The position numbers and the translations under genes are program-made. Below, in pieces: positions 1-7,774 of a stretch of DNA of 64,000 bases (position 1 is the stretch's first letter; each line of letters starts with the position of its first letter). The DNA is taken from positions 414,492 to 478,491 of the forward strand of contig NZ_BOPG01000033.1 in NCBI RefSeq assembly GCF_016863635.1. Reading direction: 5' to 3'. Origin of the DNA: Virgisporangium aurantiacum (GTDB lineage Bacteria > Actinomycetota > Actinomycetes > Mycobacteriales > Micromonosporaceae). Below the pieces are notes generated by a model, which saw only the letters and a program-made list of their open reading frames with translations, was not told the origin of the DNA and did not search any database.

Positions 1-1174
1 GGTTCAGCCAGCCGGCCAGGATGCGGAGTTCGGCCGCCAGTTCGGCCGCCACCTCCGGGGTGTCGCGGCCCGGTTCGGCGTAGGCGGCCGGCACCAGCAG
101 GGTGGCGCGGGCGCGGTCGGCCTTGACGTCCACCCGGCCGACCAGTTCGTCGCCCAGGAGGAACGGCAGGACGTAGTAGCCGAACGCGCGGTTGGCCGGC
201 TTCACGTACAGCTCGAAACTGTGCCGGAACCCGAACACGCGCTCGACGCGGTCGCGTTCGAACAGCAGGGAGTCGAACGGCGAGAGCAGCGCCCGCGCCC
301 GCACCGGGCCGGTGGCCACGGAAGCAGTCGTGTAGGCCGGGTCGCGCCAGCCCTCGACCCGCACCGTCTGCAGGTCACCGGAGTCGACCAGTTCGGCGAT
401 GCGCTTGCGGATGAGCGTGGCCCGCAGGTTCGTCACCGACATCGGGAGGAAGAAGTAGTACCCGATCTCCTTCGCGGTCGCCACGCCGAGCGCGGTCGCG
501 GCGTGCCGGATCATCGCCCGCTGGGCCTCCTCCTCGGTGGGTGTCGGCAGGGCGAGGATGTCGGCCGGAATGACGCGCTCGGACAGGTCGTACCGGCGCT
601 GGCTGTTCTTCCGTCCGGCGGCGGCCAGCCGTCCGCTGTTGAACAGGCCATCGAGCGCCGTCTTTCCGTCGGACCATCGGTACCACAGCAGCGTCGACTC
701 CGCGTAGCCGGCGTGGTCCCGCTCGCGGCGGGCCGGATCGGTGAGCTCCGGGTAGGTCAGCGGCCCGCGTTCGGAAATTTCATTTTGGACCGCGTGCAGG
801 TAGCCCGGCCGCTCCCGGTTCAGCCGCTCCAGGAACGCCAGCCAGTGCTTGCTCTCCGCATAGCGGGCCATCTGCCAGCGCACCAGCGGGTGGAACTCGA
901 TCGGCAGGATCGACGCCGCGTGTCCCCAGTACTCGAACGCCTCCCGGCGTTCGTGGACGAGCTCGTCGAGCATGCGCGTGGGGTACGGGCCGAGCCGCGA
1001 GTACAGCGTGAGGTACTGCGCGCGGACGAGCACGTTGACCGCGTCGATCTGCACCGCGCCGAGCCGGCGCACCGCGTCCCGTAGATTCTTCATCGTCGGC
1101 CGGGCCGGCCGGGCCTTGCCGAAACCCTGTGCGTGCAACGCTATCCGGCGCGCCTGGGGGCTCGAAATCTCCAC
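1..1174 (-). CDS. YcaQ-family winged-helix DNA glycosylase (crosslink repair), 3' end outside window
   Basis: Members of the YcaQ/AlkX family unhook or excise alkylated bases, including interstrand crosslinks, in the cytoplasm. The predicted protein begins with the family-typical stretch QARRIALHAQGF (about residues 7-18), followed by LGAVQIDAVNVLVRAQYL and, near residue 60, the HERREAFEYWGHAAS segment with a conserved basic/aromatic core. At least 391 codons are present and the C-terminus runs off the window. The GTG start at 1174 is chosen because it keeps the N-terminal motif; the first ATG lies after that motif. It starts 4 nt after the dinB stop on the same strand, so the two are probably one transcript under the SOS-like box in front of dinB. 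Family assignment is good; the exact lesion is unknown. Confidence 0.85.
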   Translation of the reverse strand, partial: MEISSPQARRIALHAQGFGKARPARPTMKNLRDAVRRLGAVQIDAVNVLVRAQYLTLYSRLGPYPTRMLDELVHERREAFEYWGHAASILPIEFHPLVRWQMARYAESKHWLAFLERLNRERPGYLHAVQNEISERGPLTYPELTDPARRERDHAGYAESTLLWYRWSDGKTALDGLFNSGRLAAAGRKNSQRRYDLSERVIPADILALPTPTEEEAQRAMIRHAATALGVATAKEIGYYFFLPMSVTNLRATLIRKRIAELVDSGDLQTVRVEGWRDPAYTTASVATGPVRARALLSPFDSLLFERDRVERVFGFRHSFELYVKPANRAFGYYVLPFLLGDELVGRVDVKADRARATLLVPAAYAEPGRDTPEVAAELAAELRILAGWLN

Positions 1175-1178
1175 CCGC

Positions 1179-2393
1179 CTAGTCTGGCAGCAGCGGCACC
1201 GCGGGCGCGAGTTCACGGCCGACCATCGCCGCGCGCGTGAGGGCCCGGGAACCGAAGCGGTCGCGGACCGCGTCGACCGCGGCGTCGAGCGACGTGCCGG
1301 CGTAGGCGTCGAAGGGAAGAGCCAATTGGACGGCGCTGTCGTCGTCGAGGTTGCTCACCGCGACGCCCACCAGCGTGATGCCGTGCTCGTCGATGAGCGG
1401 ACGCGCGGCGACGAGCAGGCGGCGGGCGGCGTCGAGCACGGTCGGCGTGTGCGACGTGGCCTGCGCCAGCGTGTGTGACCGCGTCACCCGCGTGCGGTAG
1501 TCGTGGAACCGCAGGCGGATCGTCACCGTGTGGCCGACGCGGTGGGCGGCGCGCATCCGGCGCGTCACCCGGTCGACCAACGCGGCCAGGATCGCCTCCA
1601 GCTCGGCCTGGCTGCGCGGACGCCGGCCGATCGCGGACTGCGCGCCCATCGACCGCCGTCGCCGGCCGACCTCGACGCGGCGCGGGTCCATTCCCGTTGC
1701 CAGCGCGTGGATGTGCCGGCCGGACGCCACGCCGAGCATCGACACCAGCGCCGGCAGCCCCACCTTGGCGACCCGGCCGACCGTGAGGATGCCGCGCTCG
1801 CGCAGCTTTCCCGCCGTGACCGGGCCGACGCCCCACAGCCGCTCGACCGGCAACGGGTGCAGGAACTCCATTTCCGCGTCGGGCGGGACGAGCAGCAGCC
1901 CGTCGGGCTTGGCCACGCCGCTGGCCACCTTCGCCAGGAACTTGGTGCGCGCGACGCCGACCGTGATGGCGAGGCCGACCTGCTCGCGCACGTCTTTCCG
2001 GAGCTTCTCCGCGATACCGAGCGGCGGGCCGGCGATGCGGCGCAGGCCGCCCACGTCGAGGAACGCCTCGTCGATGGAGATCCCCTCGACGATCGGCGTG
2101 GTGTTGCGGAACACCTCGAACACCGCCCTGCTCGCGGCGGAGTAGGCCGACATGCGTGGCGGCACCACGACGGCGTGCGGGCACAGCGCCATCGCCAGCC
2201 GGCCGCCCATCGCCGTGCGGACACCGCGCGCCTTCGCCTCGTAACTGCACGCGAGCACCACGCCGCCGCCGACGATCACCGGCCGCCCGCGGAGCCGGGG
2301 ATCGTCGCGCTGCTCGACGGACGCATAGAACGCGTCGAGGTCGGCGTGCAGGATCGTGGCCCCGGGCGTCACGGCGCCGATCATCGCACACAT
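1179..2393 (-). CDS. dinB: DNA polymerase IV (Y-family translesion polymerase)
   Basis: Error-prone Y-family polymerase that extends primers past lesions. The protein (404 aa) shows the first catalytic aspartate box LHADLDAFYASVEQ (about residues 15-28, with the F-Y steric gate) and the second acidic box SIDEAF (about 106-111), then a helix-hairpin-helix thumb (ERLWGVGPVTAGKLRERG) and a C-terminal little-finger domain. QLALPF near residue 345 fits a beta-clamp binding motif. The ATG at 2393 has an AGGA about 9 nt upstream; a second ATG at 2384 would shorten the protein by 3 residues. The start codon lies inside a LexA-like operator, so SOS control is likely. It is followed 4 nt later by the YcaQ-like gene. 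Confidence 0.95.
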   Translation of the reverse strand: MCAMIGAVTPGATILHADLDAFYASVEQRDDPRLRGRPVIVGGGVVLACSYEAKARGVRTAMGGRLAMALCPHAVVVPPRMSAYSAASRAVFEVFRNTTPIVEGISIDEAFLDVGGLRRIAGPPLGIAEKLRKDVREQVGLAITVGVARTKFLAKVASGVAKPDGLLLVPPDAEMEFLHPLPVERLWGVGPVTAGKLRERGILTVGRVAKVGLPALVSMLGVASGRHIHALATGMDPRRVEVGRRRRSMGAQSAIGRRPRSQAELEAILAALVDRVTRRMRAAHRVGHTVTIRLRFHDYRTRVTRSHTLAQATSHTPTVLDAARRLLVAARPLIDEHGITLVGVAVSNLDDDSAVQLALPFDAYAGTSLDAAVDAVRDRFGSRALTRAAMVGRELAPAVPLLPD

Positions 2394-2399
2394 GTTCGA
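2384..2399 (-). promoter_or_regulatory. LexA/SOS box overlapping the dinB start
   Basis: Read on the minus strand the site is TCGAACATGTGTGCGA. The actinobacterial/Gram-positive LexA consensus is TCGAAC-N4-GTTCGA, so 11 of the 12 defined positions match. The ATG of dinB sits in the middle of the site, which would place bound LexA on top of transcription or translation initiation. Confidence 0.75.
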
Positions 2400-2443
2400 A
2401 TCCTGTCACCAAGATCTGCAACATTCCTGCACATCGATGTCTA

Positions 2444-2490
2444 TTGACTTGCCGTACGGCCCTTTCTACGGTCCAGGAAAGGGCTTTCCT
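2444..2490 (+). promoter_or_regulatory. Promoter and palindromic operator of the first pectate lyase
   Basis: A sigma-70-like promoter is visible: TTGACT at 2444-2449, a 17-nt spacer, TACGGT at 2467-2472. Directly after it, covering the expected +1, lies the palindrome AGGAAAGGGCTTTCCT (2475-2490; 7-bp arms, 2-bp centre). Almost the same element occupies the same place downstream of the -10 of the third pectate lyase (6620-6635), so this is probably the binding site of a pectin-responsive repressor. Confidence 0.65.
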
Positions 2491-2528
2491 CAGGCATTAC
2501 CGCCGAAAGTGCCCATGGGGAGGACGAT

Positions 2529-3533
2529 ATGAAACGGCCTCTGGCCGCGCTCGCGCTTGCGCTCACACTGGCGAACCTGGCCGTCAACTCGGCCCCGGCT
2601 GCTGCCGCCGACGCCGCGCCGATCGGCTTCGCCGCCGTGAACGCGTTGGGGCAGAACGGAACCACCGGCGGCGCCGGCGGACCGACCAGCACCGTCACCA
2701 ACGCCGCCGACTTCATCGCCGCGATCGCCGCCACCGGCCCGCGCGTCGTGCGCGTGCAGGGCACGATCACGTTGCCGACCGGCAGCAGCGACGGCATGTA
2801 CACCGTGTCGTCCGACAAGACGATCATCGGAATCGGTGCCACCGCCCGGATCGAGGGCGGCGGGCTGAACATCGGGGTGCCGGTCGACGACGACGTGACG
2901 TCGCCGCCCGCGAACGCGGTGCACAACGTCATCGTCCGCAACCTGTCGTTCTCCGGTGCGGCCGACGACGCCATCAACGTCCAGATGTTCTCGCACCACA
3001 TCTGGATCGACCACAACGACCTGTGCTGCGGCGACGACGGCCTGGTCGACATCAAGCGCGGCTCCGACTACGTGACCGTGAGCTGGAACCGCACCCACGA
3101 CCACGACAAGACGTTCCTGCTCGGCCACGACGACGACAACGCGGCGCAGGACGTCGGGCGGTTGCGCGTCACGTACCACCACAACTTCTTCGACGGATCG
3201 GACCAGCGCAACCCGCGCGTGCGGTTCGGCGAGCCGGTGCACGTCTACAACAACTACTGCCGCAACGCGAGCTACTGCATCGTGTCGGCGATGAACGCCG
3301 GACTCGTGGTGGAGAACAACGTCTTCGAGAACGTCAACAACCCCGGGCGGGTGGACTTCAGCGGCGATCTCGGCCGGCTCGTGGCGCGCGGCAACGTCCT
3401 CGTGAACACGCACCACCCGATCGAGACCCGGGGAACGGTCGTGGAGCCGCGGACCTACTACCCGTACACCCTCGACGCGGCGTCCGCCGTGCCGACCGTC
3501 GTACCGGCCGGTGCCGGAGTGGGGAAGATCTGA
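2529..3533 (+). CDS. Secreted pectate lyase, PL1 family
   Basis: Cleaves polygalacturonate by beta-elimination outside the cell. The 334-aa protein has a Sec signal peptide ending near AAAADA (residue 29), then a single PL1 right-handed beta-helix. Family marks are the NALGQNGTTGGAGG entry motif, the calcium-site region ADDAINVQ, the WIDHND and VTVSWN strands, and RNPRVRFGEPVHVYNNY carrying the conserved arginine. A pair of adjacent cysteines (DLCCGDD) and CRNASYC differ from its paralogues. The ATG at 2529 follows GGGGAGGA at a usable distance. It is the first of a two-gene unit with the lyase starting at 3535, and sits behind a strong promoter with a palindromic operator. Confidence 0.92.
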   Translation: MKRPLAALALALTLANLAVNSAPAAAADAAPIGFAAVNALGQNGTTGGAGGPTSTVTNAADFIAAIAATGPRVVRVQGTITLPTGSSDGMYTVSSDKTIIGIGATARIEGGGLNIGVPVDDDVTSPPANAVHNVIVRNLSFSGAADDAINVQMFSHHIWIDHNDLCCGDDGLVDIKRGSDYVTVSWNRTHDHDKTFLLGHDDDNAAQDVGRLRVTYHHNFFDGSDQRNPRVRFGEPVHVYNNYCRNASYCIVSAMNAGLVVENNVFENVNNPGRVDFSGDLGRLVARGNVLVNTHHPIETRGTVVEPRTYYPYTLDAASAVPTVVPAGAGVGKI

Positions 3534-3534
3534 G

Positions 3535-4494
3535 ATGAAGCGTAGGACGTTCGGGACGCTGGCCCTGCTGTCGACGGCGGCCGGGGTGACCGTGGAGCCG
3601 GCGGCAGCGCTCGCGGCAGACACCGCGCCGATCGGGTTCGCCTCGCTCAACGCGTTGGGGCAGAACGGAACCACGGGTGGCGCCGGCGGCCGCACGGTCA
3701 CCGTGTCGACCACCGACCAGTTGCTCACCGCGATCGACAGCCTGGAGAAGCTCGTCATCCAGGTGCAGGGCCGCATCCAGATCGAGAGCAAGAAGGGCGT
3801 CCGTCCGAACAAGACGGTCATCGGGCTCCCCGGCGCCGAGATCACCGGCGGCGGCCTGGACTTCTACCGGTCCTACAACGTGATCGTGCGGAACATCCTC
3901 TTCACCGACGCCGAGGACGACGCGATCAACGTCGGCCAGAACTCGCACCACATCTGGATCGACCACAACACGTTCCGCGGCGCGATCGACGGCTCGGTCG
4001 ACATCGTGCGCGGCGCCGACTACGTGACCGTGTCGTGGAACCACTTCGACCACTCCGACAAGAGCATGCTGATCAGCCACTCCGACGGGGCGGCCGGCAC
4101 CGACGTCGGCCACCTGAAGGTGACCATCCACCACAACTTCTTCGACCACAGCCGCCAGCGGCACCCGCGCGTGCGGTTCGGCGAGCCGGTGCACGTCTAC
4201 AACAACTACTTCCTCGCCAACGACCTGTACGCGGTGGCGTCGACAGAGAACGCGGGCGTACTCGTGGAGGGAAACTACTTCGAGGACGTGCCGTTCACCG
4301 TCTACTCGGCCAGCGGCTACGCCGACAGCGGACCGGGGCGGGCGGTCGCCCGCAACAACGTCTTCGTACGGTCGGGGACGCCGGAGGTCTCGGGCACGGT
4401 CGTCGAGCCGCGCACCTACTACGCGTACACAGTGGACAGTCCCGCCGGCATCCCGGCCGCGGTACGCGCCGGCGCCGGCGTGGGCCGGATCTGA
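3535..4494 (+). CDS. Secreted pectate lyase, PL1 family (second copy)
   Basis: Extracellular pectate lyase of 319 aa: signal peptide MKRRTFGTLALLSTAAG to about residue 29, then one PL1 domain with NALGQNGTTGGAGG, EDDAINVG, WIDHNTF, VTVSWNHF and RHPRVRFGEPVHVYNNYF. The twin arginines are not followed by a classical Tat box, so Sec export is more likely. The ATG at 3535 is one nucleotide after the stop of the preceding lyase and GGGGAAG of the upstream gene's last codons provides the ribosome site, so the two are translationally coupled. A strong hairpin follows the stop (4506-4541). The first gene's repressor should also control this one. Confidence 0.92.
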   Translation: MKRRTFGTLALLSTAAGVTVEPAAALAADTAPIGFASLNALGQNGTTGGAGGRTVTVSTTDQLLTAIDSLEKLVIQVQGRIQIESKKGVRPNKTVIGLPGAEITGGGLDFYRSYNVIVRNILFTDAEDDAINVGQNSHHIWIDHNTFRGAIDGSVDIVRGADYVTVSWNHFDHSDKSMLISHSDGAAGTDVGHLKVTIHHNFFDHSRQRHPRVRFGEPVHVYNNYFLANDLYAVASTENAGVLVEGNYFEDVPFTVYSASGYADSGPGRAVARNNVFVRSGTPEVSGTVVEPRTYYAYTVDSPAGIPAAVRAGAGVGRI

Positions 4495-4505
4495 CCATCC
4501 ACGCG

Positions 4506-4541
4506 AAGGGGTACCTTCTCCACGACGAGGAGGTACCCCTT
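4506..4541 (+). promoter_or_regulatory. Perfect hairpin ending the lyase pair and covering the next start
   Basis: AAGGGGTACCT (4506-4516) and AGGTACCCCTT (4531-4541) are perfect 11-nt reverse complements separated by 14 nt. The right arm runs into the Shine-Dalgarno GAGGAGG and the TTG start of the GNAT gene. It may act as a terminator for the lyases, as a translational lock on the GNAT gene, or both; no clean T-run follows. Confidence 0.6.
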
Positions 4542-5008
4542 TGCTTGCGGAACTCGACGGTGGCGTGGTGCTGCGCCGGGCCGAACGTGAGGATCTGCCG
4601 CGGTTGCTGGAACTACTGGCCGCCGACCAGCTCGGCGCGCGCCGCGAGCGCACCGACGACCTCTCGCCGTACGAGGCGGCGTTCGCGGCCATCGACGCCG
4701 ATCCGGCGCAGCTGCTGGTGGTCGCCGCCGACGGCGACCGGGTCGTCGGGACGTTCCAGCTGACGTTCATCCCCGGGCTCGCGCGGCGGGGCGCGCTCCG
4801 CGCCCAGCTCGAGGCGGTCCGGGTCGCGGCGGAGTACCGGAACCGCGGGCTCGGCGCCGCGATGATGCGGTGGGCGATCGACGAAGCGCGCAGCCGGGGC
4901 TGCGCGCTCGTCCAGTTGACGTCGGACCGGACCCGGGAGGACGCGCACCGCTTCTACGAACGGCTGGGCTTCGTCGCGTCCCATGAGGGTTTCAAGCTTC
5001 AGATGTGA
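4541..5008 (+). CDS. GNAT-family N-acetyltransferase
   Basis: A 155-aa cytoplasmic acetyl-CoA-dependent acyltransferase; the substrate is not readable from the sequence. Motif A of the GNAT fold is EYRNRGLGAAMMRWAIDEAR (about residues 99-118), with the pyrophosphate loop RxxGxG, and motif B is AHRFYERLGF near the C-terminus. The TTG at 4541 is chosen because GAGGAGG lies 8-9 nt upstream; a later GTG at 4565 would lack any such site. The start and ribosome site lie within a perfect hairpin. Its 3' end overlaps the convergent third pectate lyase by 10 nt. Confidence 0.85.
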   Translation: MLAELDGGVVLRRAEREDLPRLLELLAADQLGARRERTDDLSPYEAAFAAIDADPAQLLVVAADGDRVVGTFQLTFIPGLARRGALRAQLEAVRVAAEYRNRGLGAAMMRWAIDEARSRGCALVQLTSDRTREDAHRFYERLGFVASHEGFKLQM

Positions 5009-6582
5009 CCCGTGCCCGCGCCGGCGAGCACCGACGCCTGCACGGTGCTGGCGCTCTCCAGCGTGTAGGAGTAGTAGGTGCTGGGTTCCTGCACCGTGCC
5101 GCCGATCGTGCCGGGCGCGCTCTCGCCGATGAACACGTTGCCGCGCGCGACGATCCGGCCGCGTGGGCCGGCGTAGTCGATCGCGTACGCCTCCTCGGTG
5201 TTCTCGAAGACGTTGTTCTCGATGACGCAGCCGGCGTTGGCCTGGCACGCCACGCCGATGTCGGTGTTGTAGACGAAGTAGTTGTTGAAGACGTGCACCG
5301 GCTCGCCGAAGCGCACGCGCGGATTGCGTTGCGGCGTGCGGTCGAAGAAGTTGTGGTGGTAGGTGACCTTCAGGTTGCCGATGTCCTGCGCGCCGGCGCC
5401 GTCGTCGTGGCCCAGCAGCATGTTCTTGGTGTGGTGGTGGGTGTGGTTCCACGACACGGTGATGTAGCTCGATCCGCGCTTGATGTCGACGAGCCCGTCG
5501 TAGCCGTTGGACAGGTCGTTGTGGTCGATCCAGACGTGGTGCGAGAACATCTGCACGTTGATCGCGTCGTCGGGCGTGCCGGTGAAGTTCAGGTTCCGGA
5601 CGATGACGTTGTGCACGGCGTTCGCGGGCACGCTGGTGGTCGCGTCGTTCACGGGCAGGCCGATGTTGAGCCCGCCGCCGGTGATCCCGGAGCCCGCGCC
5701 CACACCGACGATCGTCTTGTGCGACGTGACGTCGTGCATCGGGCCCGGCAGCGTGATGACGCCGTTCACCTGGATGATGAGCGAGCCCGGCCGGGCGATG
5801 GCGGCGAGGAACGACGACGCGTCCGACACCGTGACCACCGGTCCGCCGCAGCCGCCGGTGGTGCCGTTCTGGCCCCACGCGTTCACCGACGCGAAGCCGA
5901 TGATGCGCGGCGGAGTGCTGCAGTCGACCGGCGGCGGCTCCGAGGTGGGCGGCTGGGAACTGGGCGGGGTCACCGCGACGAGGTCGGCGGTGACGTCGTC
6001 GAACGACGCGCTCGCCGAGGTGGCGAGCAGCCCGAGCCGTCCGCTCGTGAACGTGGCGTCGGTGGCCGTCACCACCAGCGTGCCGTTCACGAAGCCGCGC
6101 AGCGTGTTGCCGCTCGTCTCCAACCGCACGGTGGCCCAGGTGTTCACCGGCACCGACACCGCACCGGTCGCGATTGTGGTGACGGTGCCGTTGACGCGCT
6201 TCAGCAACCGGCCCTGCGACCCGGTGATGCTGAAGCCGTAGTAGTTGGTGCTGCTGCTCGCCCGGGCGATGACGCCGACCGCGTTGCCGTTGTACACCAA
6301 CGGTTTCACGCGCGCCTGCGCCGCGTAGTTGGTCCACGAGTTCTGGCCGGCGAGCGCGCGGGCGTCGCTGCTGGTGCTCGTCTGGCGGAACACGTTCGAA
6401 CCATCGGCGACGACCGACCAGCTACCGCCCGACCTCGTCCAGCCGGTGGTGTTGCCGTCTTCGAAGTCGTCGGTGTAGAGCGGCGCGGCGCTCGCCGTGC
6501 CGGTGACGCTGATCAGTGCGGCCGCCGCGGCGGCGGCGACGGCCGCGAACGCGGACAGGGTTCTACGGGGTGGGAAACGCAC
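4999..6582 (-). CDS. Modular secreted pectate lyase: LamG-like binding domain plus PL1
   Basis: Extracellular pectate lyase of 527 aa. Layout: signal peptide to about residue 33 (ending TASA), a beta-sandwich of about 170 residues resembling LamG/concanavalin-like carbohydrate-binding modules (YTDDFEDGNTTGWTRSGGSW start, SFDDV end), a Ser/Pro linker around residue 210, then a PL1 domain with NAWGQNGTTGGCGG, PDDAINVQ, WIDHNDL, ITVSWNHTHHH and RNPRVRFGEPVHVFNNY. The GTG at 6582 is preceded by GGAGG at 8 nt. It converges with the GNAT gene and diverges from the fourth lyase, with its own promoter and the shared palindromic operator. The N-terminal module probably anchors the enzyme to cell-wall polysaccharide. 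Confidence 0.9.
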   Translation of the reverse strand: MRFPPRRTLSAFAAVAAAAAAALISVTGTASAAPLYTDDFEDGNTTGWTRSGGSWSVVADGSNVFRQTSTSSDARALAGQNSWTNYAAQARVKPLVYNGNAVGVIARASSSTNYYGFSITGSQGRLLKRVNGTVTTIATGAVSVPVNTWATVRLETSGNTLRGFVNGTLVVTATDATFTSGRLGLLATSASASFDDVTADLVAVTPPSSQPPTSEPPPVDCSTPPRIIGFASVNAWGQNGTTGGCGGPVVTVSDASSFLAAIARPGSLIIQVNGVITLPGPMHDVTSHKTIVGVGAGSGITGGGLNIGLPVNDATTSVPANAVHNVIVRNLNFTGTPDDAINVQMFSHHVWIDHNDLSNGYDGLVDIKRGSSYITVSWNHTHHHTKNMLLGHDDGAGAQDIGNLKVTYHHNFFDRTPQRNPRVRFGEPVHVFNNYFVYNTDIGVACQANAGCVIENNVFENTEEAYAIDYAGPRGRIVARGNVFIGESAPGTIGGTVQEPSTYYSYTLESASTVQASVLAGAGTGHI

Positions 6583-6619
6583 GGGGGTGCCTCCGGTGTC
6601 CGGCGGGTGGGAGCGCCCC

Positions 6620-6668
6620 GGGAAAGGCCTTTCCTCAGACGTTATGGTCGCGTGACGAAGGGTGTCAA
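6620..6668 (-). promoter_or_regulatory. Promoter and palindromic operator of the modular pectate lyase
   Basis: On the minus strand: TTGACA (6668-6663), 18-nt spacer, TAACGT (6644-6639), then the palindrome GGAAAGGCCTTTCC (6634-6621) right at the predicted start of transcription. The core and its flank (CTCAG-N-C-N-TTA on the plus strand) repeat the element at 2475-2490 nearly base for base. Confidence 0.65.
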
Positions 6669-6709
6669 CGCGTTGCCTTTGCAGGTTTGTTGCAGGAATC
6701 CCGTAGTGA

Positions 6710-6739
6710 TTGACGTCGATCAAAGCGGCCTCGTAGAGT
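6710..6739 (+). promoter_or_regulatory. Probable promoter of the fourth pectate lyase
   Basis: TTGACG at 6710-6715 and TAGAGT at 6734-6739 are separated by 18 nt. It points away from the promoter of the neighbouring lyase about 40 nt back. Only a half-like copy of the operator (CGGGAAGGCC around 6752) follows, so regulation may differ from that of the other lyases. Confidence 0.5.
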
Positions 6740-6793
6740 CCGCGTAAGCCCCGGGAAGGCCGCGCCGCCGCAGTCTGCTTTCCAGGAGTATCC

Positions 6794-7774
6794 ATGCGCC
6801 ATCGATTCCTGACCGCGGGGATCATCGCCGCGATCGTCACCATTCCCACGCTCGTCGTCGTTCGGGCCGCCGCCGCCGTTCCCTCGGTGAGCGCCGCCGT
6901 CGCCGACGGGTTCGCCTCCGTGAACGCGCTCGGGCAGAACGGAACCACCGGGGGAGCGGCCGGCCCGACGGTCACCGTCACCACCGCCGCCCAGCTCGCG
7001 GACTACGCCGGCCGGAACACGCCGTACACGATCCTCGTCGCGGGCACGATCACGTTCGACGACATGATCACGGTGGTCGCGAACAAGAGCATCATCGGTG
7101 TCGGCTCGACCGCCCGGATCAGCGGTGGCGGCCTGCAGATGGGCTCCACCACCCGGCCGGGCAACAACGTCATCATCCGGAACATCACGTTCGTCGACGC
7201 GTCCGACGACTCGATCAGCGTCACCAACGGCGCGCACCACGTGTGGATCGACCACAACAACCTGTCCAACGGCTTCGACGGGCTGCTCGACATCAAGCGC
7301 AGGTCGACGTTCGTCACCGTGTCGTGGAACCACTTCCACCACCACAGCAAGTCGACCTTGGTGGGCCACAGCGACACCTGGACGCAGGACGTCGGCTACC
7401 TGAAGGTGACCTACCACCACAACTTCTTCGACAACACCGACCAGCGGCACCCGCGCGTCCGCTTCGGCGACCCGGTGCACGTCTACAACAACTACTACCT
7501 GAACAACAGCCTGTACGGTGTGGCGTCCACAGAGGACGCCGGCGTTCTGGTGGAGGCCAACTACTTCCGCAACGTCGCCCACCCGATCTACGTCGGCTAC
7601 GACAAGAGCGGACCGGGCCGCGTGGTCGAGCGTGGCAACGTCTACGAGAACTCGGGCATGCCGCAGACGGCGGGCACCGTTGCCGATCCGCGCCAGTGGT
7701 ACCAGTACACGCTCGACAACCCGGCCACGCTGCCGACCACGGTTCCGGCCGGCGTGGGAGTCGGAAGAATCTAG
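6794..7774 (+). CDS. Secreted pectate lyase, PL1 family (fourth copy)
   Basis: 326-aa exported PL1 lyase: hydrophobic signal segment MRHRFLTAGIIAAIVTIPTLV with likely cleavage near residue 35, then NALGQNGTTGGAAG, SDDSISVT, WIDHNNL, VTVSWNHFHHH and RHPRVRFGDPVHVYNNYY. The aspartate pair of the calcium region has DDS instead of DDA. The ATG at 6794 follows CCAGGAG. Its stop TAG at 7772-7774 lies in a CTAG that also supplies the stop of the convergent quiC-like gene. Confidence 0.92.
   Translation: MRHRFLTAGIIAAIVTIPTLVVVRAAAAVPSVSAAVADGFASVNALGQNGTTGGAAGPTVTVTTAAQLADYAGRNTPYTILVAGTITFDDMITVVANKSIIGVGSTARISGGGLQMGSTTRPGNNVIIRNITFVDASDDSISVTNGAHHVWIDHNNLSNGFDGLLDIKRRSTFVTVSWNHFHHHSKSTLVGHSDTWTQDVGYLKVTYHHNFFDNTDQRHPRVRFGDPVHVYNNYYLNNSLYGVASTEDAGVLVEANYFRNVAHPIYVGYDKSGPGRVVERGNVYENSGMPQTAGTVADPRQWYQYTLDNPATLPTTVPAGVGVGRI

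Noticed and set aside
221..1084. Long plus-strand frame opposite the YcaQ-like gene
   Set aside because: Arg/Pro-rich shadow in high-GC DNA; the minus frame has clear family motifs.
6608..6621. Possible second CebR site (TGGGAGCGC followed by CCCCG) before the modular lyase
   Set aside because: Only the left half matches; three mismatches in the right half, so too weak next to the clear pectin-type palindrome.
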